64,000 bases of DNA. Origin: a virus. Each line of letters opens with the position of its first letter. The stretch's first letter is position 1. Of the stretch, positions 55,339 through 62,649 are shown piece after piece. The translations under genes and the position numbers were made by a program. Under the pieces are notes generated by a model that did no database searches, was not told the DNA's origin, and was given only the letters and a program-made list of their open reading frames with translations. The DNA lies in IMG/VR virus record IMGVR_UViG_3300035698_035310, positions 248,001-312,000 of that record, one strand, 5' to 3'.

Positions 55339-55384
55339 CTTTATCATACCCATGCCGGGGAGAGCCCGGCTCATGATAAAGGAG
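55339..55384 (+). promoter_or_regulatory. leader hairpin covering a Shine-Dalgarno
   Basis: Outer stem CTTTATCAT (55339-55347)/ATGATAAAG (55373-55381), inner stem GCCGGG (55354-55359)/CCCGGC (55365-55370) with a GAGAG loop. The outer 3' arm includes the first bases of the AAAGGAG ribosome-binding site of the gene at 55392, so folding could limit its translation. Confidence 0.6.
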
Positions 55385-55391
55385 ATTATAT

Positions 55392-55679
55392 ATGTATCAA
55401 GAGAAAAAACTCGAAAGAAGAAGACGTGACTACTTAAGAATGAAAGAACGTGCTAGACACGTTCAAGCCCGTTGGTGGGATACCCATCACACTGATCCTG
55501 ACTTACATGACGCTGCAAGTAAGTTAGCCAACACTTTAAAATTATGTTCATGTTCATTGTGTGGAAACCCACGCCGTGATAATGTTTATGGCGATACATT
55601 AACGATGCAAGAATTAAAAGCACTGGATGATTCAAAAGATCAGTTAAAATGTTTTTTAGAAGAAACGCTTGACATATAA
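55392..55679 (+). CDS. small CxCxxC phage protein
   Basis: 95 residues. Basic helical start (EKKLERRRRDYLRMKERARH) and KLCSCSLCGNPRRDNVYGD, a half-zinc-ribbon-like motif with typical phage NPRR follow-up. Translation probably controlled by the leader hairpin. Confidence 0.65.
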   Translation: MYQEKKLERRRRDYLRMKERARHVQARWWDTHHTDPDLHDAASKLANTLKLCSCSLCGNPRRDNVYGDTLTMQELKALDDSKDQLKCFLEETLDI

Positions 55680-55697
55680 ATATCATGTGTTATATTG

Positions 55698-55705
55698 TAT
55701 AAATA
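55698..55705 (+). promoter_or_regulatory. late promoter box
   Basis: TATAAATA, exact T4 late consensus, 40 bases before the ATG at 55745. Confidence 0.65.
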
Positions 55706-55789
55706 AGTTTAACGAATTAACCACTATTCAAGAAAGGAAATATTATGTTGTAGATTAATACTGCTACCAAAGACGAAACCTTTGATCCC

Positions 55790-56170
55790 ATGATGGATCA
55801 AACATTGCGCATGTATGCGATTGAGCGCGGTGATTTGGATATGACAAGAGGGAAGTGTTCTTCTCAAACAGGTCATGCATACAAACTTCTAACAAAAAAT
55901 GTGGTAGAGAATAACCCAACACTATCGAACGAATACTTCGATGATGGCATGGGAACTAATGTCACACTTAAATCCAAAAATCTAAGTCAACTTGAACGTG
56001 CCTATGACAATGCATTGGACGCGGGGCTTCCTTGTGTTTTAATCACTGACGAAGGGCATATAATGCCGCCACACTTCGATGGTGAACCTATTGTCACGGT
56101 TATAGGCATTGGCCCATGTAGGCGTGCCGAAGTTCATCACATCACCAAAAAATTTAACTGTGTAAAATAA
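55790..56170 (+). CDS. pth2: peptidyl-tRNA hydrolase 2 (PTH2 family)
   Basis: 126 residues from ATG 55790. MTRGKCSSQTGHAYKLLTKN (20-39), GMGTNVTLKSKNLSQLERAY, AGLPCVLITDEGHIMPPHFDG and TVIGIGPCRRAEVHHITKKF match phage PTH2 proteins. Releases tRNA from peptidyl-tRNA. The good Shine-Dalgarno and an in-frame ATG lie at 55745, but codon 3 from there is TAG (55751-55753). The open frame between encodes INTATKDETFDP. Confidence 0.85.
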   Translation: MMDQTLRMYAIERGDLDMTRGKCSSQTGHAYKLLTKNVVENNPTLSNEYFDDGMGTNVTLKSKNLSQLERAYDNALDAGLPCVLITDEGHIMPPHFDGEPIVTVIGIGPCRRAEVHHITKKFNCVK

Positions 56171-56182
56171 AGGAGATATAAA

Positions 56183-56569
56183 ATGACAAATCAAACAACC
56201 ACCGAGACATATTGGATTTTTAAATACACGAATAAGGAAGGGTTCTATCAAGATCAAAGCAACAGTGGTTCACGTAACTATATCGAACCTAGAACAACGG
56301 ATATCGAATACGCTACAAAATATAGTGAATATACTATTGGTGATCATGCCATTTGGGTACGTAAGAAAAAAGAACCAATGAAACCAATTCAGATCAAGGA
56401 GACACGAACTTATCAACAAGAAGAACTTGGCGAAGAGGCACTAGGATATATTGCTACTGAAGAACTGAAACAAGCAAGCCGTGCAGAGAAAAATGCTATT
56501 CAACGACGCGAACAAGAGAGAAAAGAATATGAGCGTTTACAGAAACTATTTGAAGAAGAAGGAGAATAA
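56183..56569 (+). CDS. hypothetical protein with charged helical tail
   Basis: 128 residues, AAAGGAG before ATG. N-terminal WIFKYTNKEGFYQDQSNSG strand region; C-terminal helix ending EYERLQKLFEEEGE, a tail shared with the next gene. Confidence 0.6.
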   Translation: MTNQTTTETYWIFKYTNKEGFYQDQSNSGSRNYIEPRTTDIEYATKYSEYTIGDHAIWVRKKKEPMKPIQIKETRTYQQEELGEEALGYIATEELKQASRAEKNAIQRREQERKEYERLQKLFEEEGE

Positions 56570-56571
56570 TT

Positions 56572-57006
56572 ATGAAATGGTTTGATAAAGAAGAATTATT
56601 TGATATCACAAAATCCAACCCAGAAGCAATTCGTGAGATTTGTCAATGGTTTAATGATCGATGTGATGAAATCCATAGCGAAGAGCGAGAAGTATCTATT
56701 GATGATAACAATGTTAATATTTCATATTCATGGGAAGATAATTTCCGAGGGTGCCATATGGGAACTGAAACAGAATATTTTGAAATCCCCAATGAGATTT
56801 TCTTTTCGGATTATTCACTAAGTGCTTGGCAGCGTGAAGAGGCTGATCGTATAAAAGAAATCGCTGCGAAGGAAAAAGAAGCCGAAGATAAAAAAAAGAG
56901 AACGCAAGCTAAACGCGATAAGACTCTTGCAACCAAGAAAAAAGAACAGAAAGACAAAGATGAATATGAACGATTGAAAGAAAAATATGAAGGAGAAAAA
57001 AAATGA
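56572..57006 (+). CDS. hypothetical protein with KEYERLK-type tail
   Basis: 144 residues, AAGGAG inside the previous stop region. Residues 95-144 are an extreme Lys/Glu helix ending DEYERLKEKYEGEKK, paralleling the end of 56183. ATGA overlap with the next gene. Confidence 0.6.
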   Translation: MKWFDKEELFDITKSNPEAIREICQWFNDRCDEIHSEEREVSIDDNNVNISYSWEDNFRGCHMGTETEYFEIPNEIFFSDYSLSAWQREEADRIKEIAAKEKEAEDKKKRTQAKRDKTLATKKKEQKDKDEYERLKEKYEGEKK

Positions 57007-57344
57007 CTATGTGTACAATGAGATTAGCGATGATTGCATGTGATCAAATGGAAGGATTATCCATTTTGCAACATGGCGAAAGCGTTGCTTCATATTATAA
57101 AGATTTGAAGTCTCACTTACAACACGGAACGGATTTAAAATATGAGTGGCGCATGCCTTCATGGATTAACAACCCGTTGATATTAAACAATTTGCTATCT
57201 GATGATATTATGGAAACGTATCACATTTATCATGATTGTGGAAAGCCAGTGTGTATTAAATGGGACGAAAATGGGAGACGACACTTTCCTAATCATGCTG
57301 AAGTGTCAAAACAAACTTGGTTAGAAAACGGTGGCGACCCTTAG
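57003..57344 (+). CDS. HD-like protein, N-terminal part before an in-frame TAG
   Basis: 113 residues to TAG (57342-57344); AAGGAG upstream and ATGA overlap with 56572. YHIYHDCGKPVCIKWDENG (73-91) then RRHFPNHAEVSKQTW have the H...HD.GKP, HFPNH pattern of HD-type phage proteins. The frame remains open after the TAG into the next entry, whose DMDIHT looks like the continuation of the same domain. Translation probably needs readthrough or recoding for the full 188 residues. Confidence 0.65.
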   Translation: MTMCTMRLAMIACDQMEGLSILQHGESVASYYKDLKSHLQHGTDLKYEWRMPSWINNPLILNNLLSDDIMETYHIYHDCGKPVCIKWDENGRRHFPNHAEVSKQTWLENGGDP

Positions 57345-57569
57345 ATTGCTAAATTAATTGGTATGGATATGGATATTCATACTATCAAAGCAGACGGTGT
57401 AGAAGAATTTGCATCAAGGCCCGAAGCGATTAGTTTATTATTGACGGGTTTGTCGGAAGTTCATTCTAATGCATCAATGTTTGGTGGAATAGAATCGACG
57501 AGTTTTAAAATCAAATTTAAGCAGTTAGAAAAGCGTGGTAAGAAAATCTTAGCATTGCTTGAAAAATAA
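57345..57569 (+). CDS. continuation of the HD-like protein after TAG
   Basis: In-frame continuation: IAKLIGMDMDIHTIKADGVE, AISLLLTGLSEVHSNASMFG, GIESTSFKIKFKQLEKRGKK. An ATG at 57363 exists but has no Shine-Dalgarno. The two parts together make one coherent domain, so the TAG is either suppressed, recoded or a disabling mutation. Confidence 0.55.
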   Translation: MAKLIGMDMDIHTIKADGVEEFASRPEAISLLLTGLSEVHSNASMFGGIESTSFKIKFKQLEKRGKKILALLEK

Positions 57570-57578
57570 ACGGCACAC

Positions 57579-57605
57579 GTGATACAGCCGGAACCAATGT
57601 ATCAC
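57579..57605 (+). promoter_or_regulatory. hairpin upstream of a Shine-Dalgarno
   Basis: GTGATACA (57579-57586) and TGTATCAC (57598-57605), 8-bp stem just before the AAGGAG of the next gene. No T run, so regulatory or RNA-processing role more likely than termination. Confidence 0.4.
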
Positions 57606-57625
57606 TTTATATAAGGAGAAATATT

Positions 57626-57943
57626 ATGACTACATTTACTTTTAAGACTCGTAACGAATATCTTACACAACGCGCTGAATGGAAAGCAGATTATAAAGCA
57701 TTGAGCCAAACCATTCGTGATTTGAAAGGACAACGCAAACAGTATACATGGAAATATGTTCCAAAGGGCAAGAACATTAAAATGGGCGACAACCCACGAT
57801 ATGATTCTACTGCTGGTTGGAGTGCGGTTGCACTTAAATATAAGGCAACTAAAATGTTAGAAGACCTTGCTGAAGCTAAAATTGAGGCAGGTAAGCAACG
57901 TGAATATCGCATTGCTAACGAACAAGAAGCAGCAGCAGCGTAA
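57626..57943 (+). CDS. basic helical protein
   Basis: 105 residues, ATAAGGAG before ATG. Lys/Arg-rich helices (YKALSQTIRDLKGQRKQYTW; MLEDLAEAKIEAGKQREYRI). No family recognised. Followed by a terminator. Confidence 0.6.
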   Translation: MTTFTFKTRNEYLTQRAEWKADYKALSQTIRDLKGQRKQYTWKYVPKGKNIKMGDNPRYDSTAGWSAVALKYKATKMLEDLAEAKIEAGKQREYRIANEQEAAAA

Positions 57944-57952
57944 CATATTAAT

Positions 57953-57979
57953 GGGGGCCATAGTGCCCCCGTTTTTTTC
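57953..57979 (+). terminator. terminator
   Basis: GGGGGC (57953-57958) pairs with GCCCCC (57965-57970), followed by G and seven T. Confidence 0.85.
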
Positions 57980-57996
57980 AACATTAGGAGAACAAA

Positions 57997-58110
57997 ATGG
58001 CAACACTAAAAGAACACAAAGAGCAATTAGTAAAAATGAAACCATCTAACATTTGGACGGATGATGATTTAAAAAAACGTGCACAAAATAGAAAATCGTT
58101 ACACACGTAG
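57997..58110 (+). CDS. N-terminal 37 codons before an in-frame TAG
   Basis: ATTAGGAG precedes ATG 57997; MATLKEHKEQLVKMKPSNIW then DDDLKKRAQNRKSLHT and TAG (58108-58110). No other stop follows for 145 codons in this frame, so this is probably the true start of the next entry. Confidence 0.55.
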   Translation: MATLKEHKEQLVKMKPSNIWTDDDLKKRAQNRKSLHT

Positions 58111-58545
58111 TTTCCATATGTTATAACATATAAAGGCTATTATGGATTGCATGATACAATGGTCGATTGGTGCCGTGAACAATTTAGCGACATGTATGGC
58201 GAATGCGATTGGGATGATTGTGATTTGGGATGGGAAAAATGGCACGACAATATAGGGCTACAAGGTCAACTCGACAATGAATTATATGACGAAATATTAT
58301 TTGATAAAGGCAGCGAACTTCATTATTGGTGGCGCACATTAATTATTGAAACACATTACGACATAATAAAAACTGAATACTTTCCAACACAACCGGGCGA
58401 TCATTGCCATCAGGGAACATGGAGAAGTAATTTCGTAATTAAAACTGGATATGATTATGGATATCAAGATTATTGCTTCAAAAACGGCGAAGACGCGTTC
58501 TATTTCAAGATAATGTGGGACGAAGAAGTTTTTAAAAGAAATTGA
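58111..58545 (+). CDS. acidic Trp-rich protein after an in-frame TAG
   Basis: In-frame continuation beginning FPYVITYKGYYGLHDTMVDW; first ATG in frame is 58159 and neither it nor TTG 58147 has a Shine-Dalgarno. Contains CDWDDCDLGWEKWHD, WWRTLIIETHY and ends NGEDAFYFKIMWDEEVF, a relative of the (D/E)DAxxFKLRW tail. Function unknown. Confidence 0.55.
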   Translation, partial: FPYVITYKGYYGLHDTMVDWCREQFSDMYGECDWDDCDLGWEKWHDNIGLQGQLDNELYDEILFDKGSELHYWWRTLIIETHYDIIKTEYFPTQPGDHCHQGTWRSNFVIKTGYDYGYQDYCFKNGEDAFYFKIMWDEEVFKRN

Positions 58546-58555
58546 TATTTTTTTA

Positions 58556-58608
58556 TTGACTTGAATATAGTGTTAGTATATAGTGTATTCAAGTTCGGGC
58601 ACGTGCCC
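58556..58608 (+). promoter_or_regulatory. promoter with palindromic leader
   Basis: TTGACT (58556-58561), 17-bp spacer, TATAGT (58579-58584). CTTGAATA and TATTCAAG flank the core. The leader contains a perfect 12-bp palindrome GGGCACGTGCCC (58597-58608) that could be an operator or a 5' hairpin. Confidence 0.7.
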
Positions 58609-58644
58609 TAACTATTTTTATCATTACACAGGAGTATTATTATC

Positions 58645-58854
58645 ATGGCTAAATTGAAACTATCACAAAACCAACGCGTACTTTCTACGCTTAACAAAGT
58701 CGGCTCTATCACCAATGTCGCTGCACGTTCACGCGGTATTCAAAATCTTCGCGCACGAATTTGCGAGCTTCGCAACACTGGTGTCAAGATTAAAACTGAG
58801 CCATATGTTCGCAAAGACGGCGTCGTCGCTGCAAAATACATTCTTTCTGCATAA
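58645..58854 (+). CDS. helix-turn-helix DNA-binding protein
   Basis: 69 residues, CAGGAG before ATG. LSQNQRVLSTLNKVGSITNV then AARSRGIQNLRARICELRNT and KDGVVAAKYILSA form a winged helix of the small phage HTH type (T..A...GI.NLRARI.ELR..G). Own promoter with palindrome suggests autoregulation. Confidence 0.75.
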   Translation: MAKLKLSQNQRVLSTLNKVGSITNVAARSRGIQNLRARICELRNTGVKIKTEPYVRKDGVVAAKYILSA

Positions 58855-58880
58855 AAGCCTTTCGTTAAAGCATAAATTAA

Positions 58881-58912
58881 AAATAGGTAGCAGTTTGCTA
58901 CCTATTTTTTTG
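58881..58912 (+). terminator. terminator
   Basis: AAATAGGTAGCA-GTT-TGCTACCTATTT then a T run. Confidence 0.85.
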
Positions 58913-58914
58913 TC

Positions 58915-58943
58915 TTGACATATAACACTTATTACGTTAATAT
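58915..58943 (+). promoter_or_regulatory. promoter
   Basis: TTGACA (58915-58920), 17-bp spacer, TAATAT (58938-58943). Confidence 0.75.
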
Positions 58944-58979
58944 TAAACCCACAAATGATATTAATGAAAGGATGCTATT

Positions 58980-59453
58980 ATGGCTGAACAACCTGACGAT
59001 CAACCAAAAAAGAAGAAAAAACAAAAAAAACAAAAGATGAGCAAAAGCAGTTCTAATACTGTTGCACAGGTATATTTCAATGAGTCTGAACCAGAGTATC
59101 CGTTGACATTGCCACTGGAGATGCTTGTCCGTGCAAAAGCCATCTTAGATATGCATAACATCATAATGAAGCCATGGGTCACGCTTATAAGCCTTGGTAA
59201 GCACGCTATTGAAGCATGGACAATTGGCGGCGACCCAATCGATAAAAAATATTGGTGGATGGATCAATATATCGAATCTGTATGCAACATGATATGGTGT
59301 GACATTAATAGTAAATACTATAAAGAATGGTGTGATACAGGCATTCTATTGGATGTTCCATCATTGAATAAACGATCAAGAGGAAGTCCAGAAAGTGTTG
59401 CAGAACATTTTGCCGATGTCGCAGTTAAAGCGTTTATAGAGCCATACAAATAA
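58980..59453 (+). CDS. hypothetical protein with poly-Lys N-terminus
   Basis: 157 residues, GAAAGGAT before ATG. Residues 9-22 are nearly all Lys/Gln (PKKKKKQKKQK), then helical with Trp-rich KKYWWMDQYIESVCNMIW. No family recognised. Upstream of the saccharopine dehydrogenase-like gene in the same unit. Confidence 0.6.
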   Translation: MAEQPDDQPKKKKKQKKQKMSKSSSNTVAQVYFNESEPEYPLTLPLEMLVRAKAILDMHNIIMKPWVTLISLGKHAIEAWTIGGDPIDKKYWWMDQYIESVCNMIWCDINSKYYKEWCDTGILLDVPSLNKRSRGSPESVAEHFADVAVKAFIEPYK

Positions 59454-59464
59454 TAAGGTAATAC

Positions 59465-60556
59465 ATGACAGATAAAACAAAAATAATGATTATTGGTGCT
59501 GGTAATATTGGTATTGCTATTGCATCAATGTTACTACACATCGACGCATATGAAATATCAATATCCGATAAACTTGACGCACTTTCTTCTGTGACGGCAT
59601 TGAAGCATCTTGGTGTGGCTAAAGTATTACTAGATGCATCAAGCGATGCACAATTAAGAGAAGTGTTGAAATCATATGATTATGTCATAAATGCGGGACC
59701 GTATCATTTGGCTTCCACAATAGCAATGGCTGCGATTAAAACAGAGACGCATTATTTCGATTTAACTGAAGATGTATTTCAAACTGATCGTATTAGATCA
59801 TTTGCTAGCATTGATTTAAAAACTGTATTAGTTCCTCAATGTGGATTGGCACCTGGGTATATTTCTATATTGGCTAACCATGTTGCACAACAATTCGATC
59901 AAGTGTGCGACGTTAAAATGAGAGTTGGTGCACTTCCAATAAATCCAACCAATGCATTGAAATATAATACATCGTGGTCTATTGATGGACTAATTAATGA
60001 ATATTTACATCCATGTAACGCAATAAAAAATGGAAAAATGACAGTAACAGAACCACTTGAAGGATATGAAACATTCGTATTAGACGGCGTTCAGTATGAA
60101 GCATTTAATACTAGTGGTGGATTGGGAACTATGTGTGAAACATGGAAAGGCAAAGTCGATTCTATGAGTTATAAAACAGTTCGATATCCAGGTCATAATT
60201 ATTTGATGAAATTTCTTATTGATGATATGAACATCGAGGAACAACAACTGAAAGATATGATGACCTCCGCAGTTCCATCCACTAGTCAGGATGTTGTGGT
60301 GATATTAGTTGAAGTAACTGGTATGAAAAATGGCAAACTTGTAACAAAAAATGAAACCAGAAAAATATATGGAAATCACGGATGGAGTGGTATACAACTA
60401 GCAACAGCATCTGGTGTATGCACAGTGGTAGAAATACATCGTCAGAATCTTATCCAAACAAGCGAGGGCGGATTTATTAAACAAGAAGATATAAATTATG
60501 ACGATTTCGTAACAATAAATCGAGCATATTTCAATAATGTCTACAACACTATTTGA
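59465..60556 (+). CDS. saccharopine dehydrogenase-like oxidoreductase
   Basis: 363 residues, TAAGGTAAT before ATG. Rossmann GAGNIGIAIASMLL (11-24), YDYVINAGPYHLASTIAMAA (76-95) and VPQCGLAPGYISILANHV (126-143) match the saccharopine dehydrogenase/carboxynorspermidine synthase family. Catalyses NAD(P)-dependent reductive coupling or cleavage of an amino acid such as lysine with an oxo-acid. Unusual as a phage auxiliary metabolic gene. Length is close to normal. Confidence 0.8.
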   Translation: MTDKTKIMIIGAGNIGIAIASMLLHIDAYEISISDKLDALSSVTALKHLGVAKVLLDASSDAQLREVLKSYDYVINAGPYHLASTIAMAAIKTETHYFDLTEDVFQTDRIRSFASIDLKTVLVPQCGLAPGYISILANHVAQQFDQVCDVKMRVGALPINPTNALKYNTSWSIDGLINEYLHPCNAIKNGKMTVTEPLEGYETFVLDGVQYEAFNTSGGLGTMCETWKGKVDSMSYKTVRYPGHNYLMKFLIDDMNIEEQQLKDMMTSAVPSTSQDVVVILVEVTGMKNGKLVTKNETRKIYGNHGWSGIQLATASGVCTVVEIHRQNLIQTSEGGFIKQEDINYDDFVTINRAYFNNVYNTI

Positions 60557-60592
60557 AAATATATAATTTTTTTATAAAAACCGGTCTAAATG

Positions 60593-60600
60593 AATAAATA
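60593..60600 (+). promoter_or_regulatory. late-type promoter box
   Basis: AATAAATA, 34 bases before ATG 60635. Confidence 0.6.
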
Positions 60601-60634
60601 CTATTAATAAACATCTTTTAATAGGATTAGATCG

Positions 60635-60949
60635 ATGAGTCGCCCAAAACCAATTATATTATTCGAATTTACCGATAAAGATTATAAAACAGAAGAAATA
60701 CTAAAAGGCGAATCAGTCTTTGCGGTATGTTTTGACAATCAGCCGATAAATTTAAGATCGCGAAATAAAATGAAATACGATCCAATCCTTGGGCGTGAAT
60801 ATCCTGGACCAAAGTATAAGAAAACTTCTTTTACTAATCCTGGGCATGCCTTCAATTTGGCTGAACGATTGAATACTCTATTTAAAACAGATAAATTTAA
60901 AGTTCATAAAATGGAAATGGGTCCAACTGTAAGTGAAAATGATATATGA
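60635..60949 (+). CDS. hypothetical protein
   Basis: 104 residues, ATAGGATT before ATG. KPIILFEFTDKDYKTEEIL then GHAFNLAERLNTLFKTDKF. Resembles short proteins of T4-like phages; function unknown. ATGA overlap with the methyltransferase. Confidence 0.6.
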   Translation: MSRPKPIILFEFTDKDYKTEEILKGESVFAVCFDNQPINLRSRNKMKYDPILGREYPGPKYKKTSFTNPGHAFNLAERLNTLFKTDKFKVHKMEMGPTVSENDI

Positions 60950-61527
60950 TTCCATTCCCCGATAAAAAATATAAAGCAATATTAGCCGATCCACCATGGT
61001 CGTTTAAAAACTTCTCCAAAAAAGGCGAAAGCAGAAACGTCAACAAACACTATGATGTTATGAAATTGGCGGATATTAAAGCATTGCCAGTTGGAGAACT
61101 TGCCGATAAAAACAGCGTTCTTTTTATGTGGGCTACTGGCCCACTATTAGATAAAGCGTTTGATGTTATTAATGCATGGGGATTTACATATAAAACATTA
61201 GCGTTCACATGGATCAAACAGAATAAAAAATCAGCCGGATTATTTATGGGTGGCGGTTATTGGACTAGAAGCAATGCAGAAATTTGTTTACTAGCCACAA
61301 AGGGAAAACCATCCCGTGTGAATGCCGATGTCATGCAGCCAATCATATCACCACGAAGAGAACATAGTCGCAAGCCTGATGAAATACACGAACGTATAGA
61401 ACGTTTGGTAAGTGGGCCATACATAGAGTTGTTTGCACGAACAGAATCAAGAACGTGGGACACTTGGGGTAATGATACTGAACATTTTGGCACAGAAAGC
61501 ACATATAACGAAATATTCACCAAATAA
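60946..61527 (+). CDS. MT-A70 family adenine methyltransferase
   Basis: 193 residues. ILADPPWSFKNF (catalytic DPPW, residues 12-23), VNKHYDVMKLADIKALPV, LFMWATGPLLDKAFDVINAW, LLATKGKPSRV and PDEIHERIERLVSGPYIELFAR are the MT-A70 motifs. Methylates N6 of adenine in DNA or RNA. Complete length. Confidence 0.9.
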   Translation: MIPFPDKKYKAILADPPWSFKNFSKKGESRNVNKHYDVMKLADIKALPVGELADKNSVLFMWATGPLLDKAFDVINAWGFTYKTLAFTWIKQNKKSAGLFMGGGYWTRSNAEICLLATKGKPSRVNADVMQPIISPRREHSRKPDEIHERIERLVSGPYIELFARTESRTWDTWGNDTEHFGTESTYNEIFTK

Positions 61528-61584
61528 TGATATTATACAAAAATATAATAAAAATTTAATTGTAATATAATTTTAGTATACTTA

Positions 61585-61592
61585 AATAAATA
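61585..61592 (+). promoter_or_regulatory. late-type promoter box
   Basis: AATAAATA, 34 bases before ATG 61627. The preceding TTTTAGTATACTTAAA recurs before the duplicate gene at 62650. Confidence 0.6.
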
Positions 61593-61626
61593 CTGTAGTT
61601 GTTTTATTTACTATATGGAGATTTTA

Positions 61627-62544
61627 ATGAACACAGTTGTTATATATCATGCAAGATGCACTGATGGCGCAGGAGCAATGTGGTCTGCGTGGAAACATTT
61701 TCAAGATGATGCCATTTATATTCCAGTAGGAAAAAATAATGATCGCCGAAAATATGCATTGACCAAATGTCTCCAAGCAAAGCGAGTATATATGCTTGAT
61801 GTTATGTTGGATATGGATGATATAGAATCATTATTAATTAATAATATTGATGTATTTTTGTTAGATCATCACATTAGCAATATAGTTGCATTAAAAAAAG
61901 CAAAACTTAAAAGAAAATATCCAGTTTTTCTACATGAACATAATGACATAGAACGCAGCGGTGCTGGTATAGCATGGGATCACTTCAATGATGGTCCACG
62001 ACCAATCATTATTAATTATGTTGAAGATTTTGATTTATGTCATTGGTCTATGCCCAATAGTGAAAATATTGATGTATATTTGAGTCAATTTAATTGGTCT
62101 GATAATGAAACAATAATAAAAATATTTAATGAGTTGGAAAGCATCAATCCTGGAAAAATGGCAGCATTAGGAAAACCGTTAGTAGATTACAAAAACCAGT
62201 TGATGGTAAAAAATATAGCACATATTGCTAGAGCCAAGATACGCATTGACATGCCAACTGAAACTAGTCACGTTGCCACGACATATGATATTCCTATATT
62301 AAATGCTAATCAATTTATAAATGAGACGGGCGAGTTCATGGCACAGGGTGAATCATTTTCAATAATATGGCAAATGACTAATGATAGCAAAATAATTCTT
62401 AATTTAAGAAGTGATGAAAATGGTGAAGATGTTAGCATTATTGCAGCACAGTTGGGAGTAAAAGGTGGCGGTGGGCATAAGAATGCATCTGGGGTACGAT
62501 TTGAAACCATACAAGACATGTTAGAAATTATCACAATATATTAA
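61627..62544 (+). CDS. DHH-family phosphoesterase, copy 1
   Basis: 305 residues; ATG 61627 follows GGAG. VVIYHARCTDGAGAMWSAWK (4-23), MLDVMLDMDD, VFLLDHHISN (75-84) are DHH-domain metal sites and KGGGGHKNASGVRF (about 280) the DHHA1 domain; NLRSDENGEDVSIIA precedes it. Likely exonuclease or nanoRNase/oligonucleotide hydrolase. About three-quarters identical to the next gene by eye. Confidence 0.85.
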   Translation: MNTVVIYHARCTDGAGAMWSAWKHFQDDAIYIPVGKNNDRRKYALTKCLQAKRVYMLDVMLDMDDIESLLINNIDVFLLDHHISNIVALKKAKLKRKYPVFLHEHNDIERSGAGIAWDHFNDGPRPIIINYVEDFDLCHWSMPNSENIDVYLSQFNWSDNETIIKIFNELESINPGKMAALGKPLVDYKNQLMVKNIAHIARAKIRIDMPTETSHVATTYDIPILNANQFINETGEFMAQGESFSIIWQMTNDSKIILNLRSDENGEDVSIIAAQLGVKGGGGHKNASGVRFETIQDMLEIITIY

Positions 62545-62649
62545 AAATAATAATCGATGACATGGAAAAAATGTTAAGTGTTATAAAATTGACTTTATGA
62601 ACACATTTTAGTATACTTAAATTAATAAATTTAATATATGGAGAAATTA

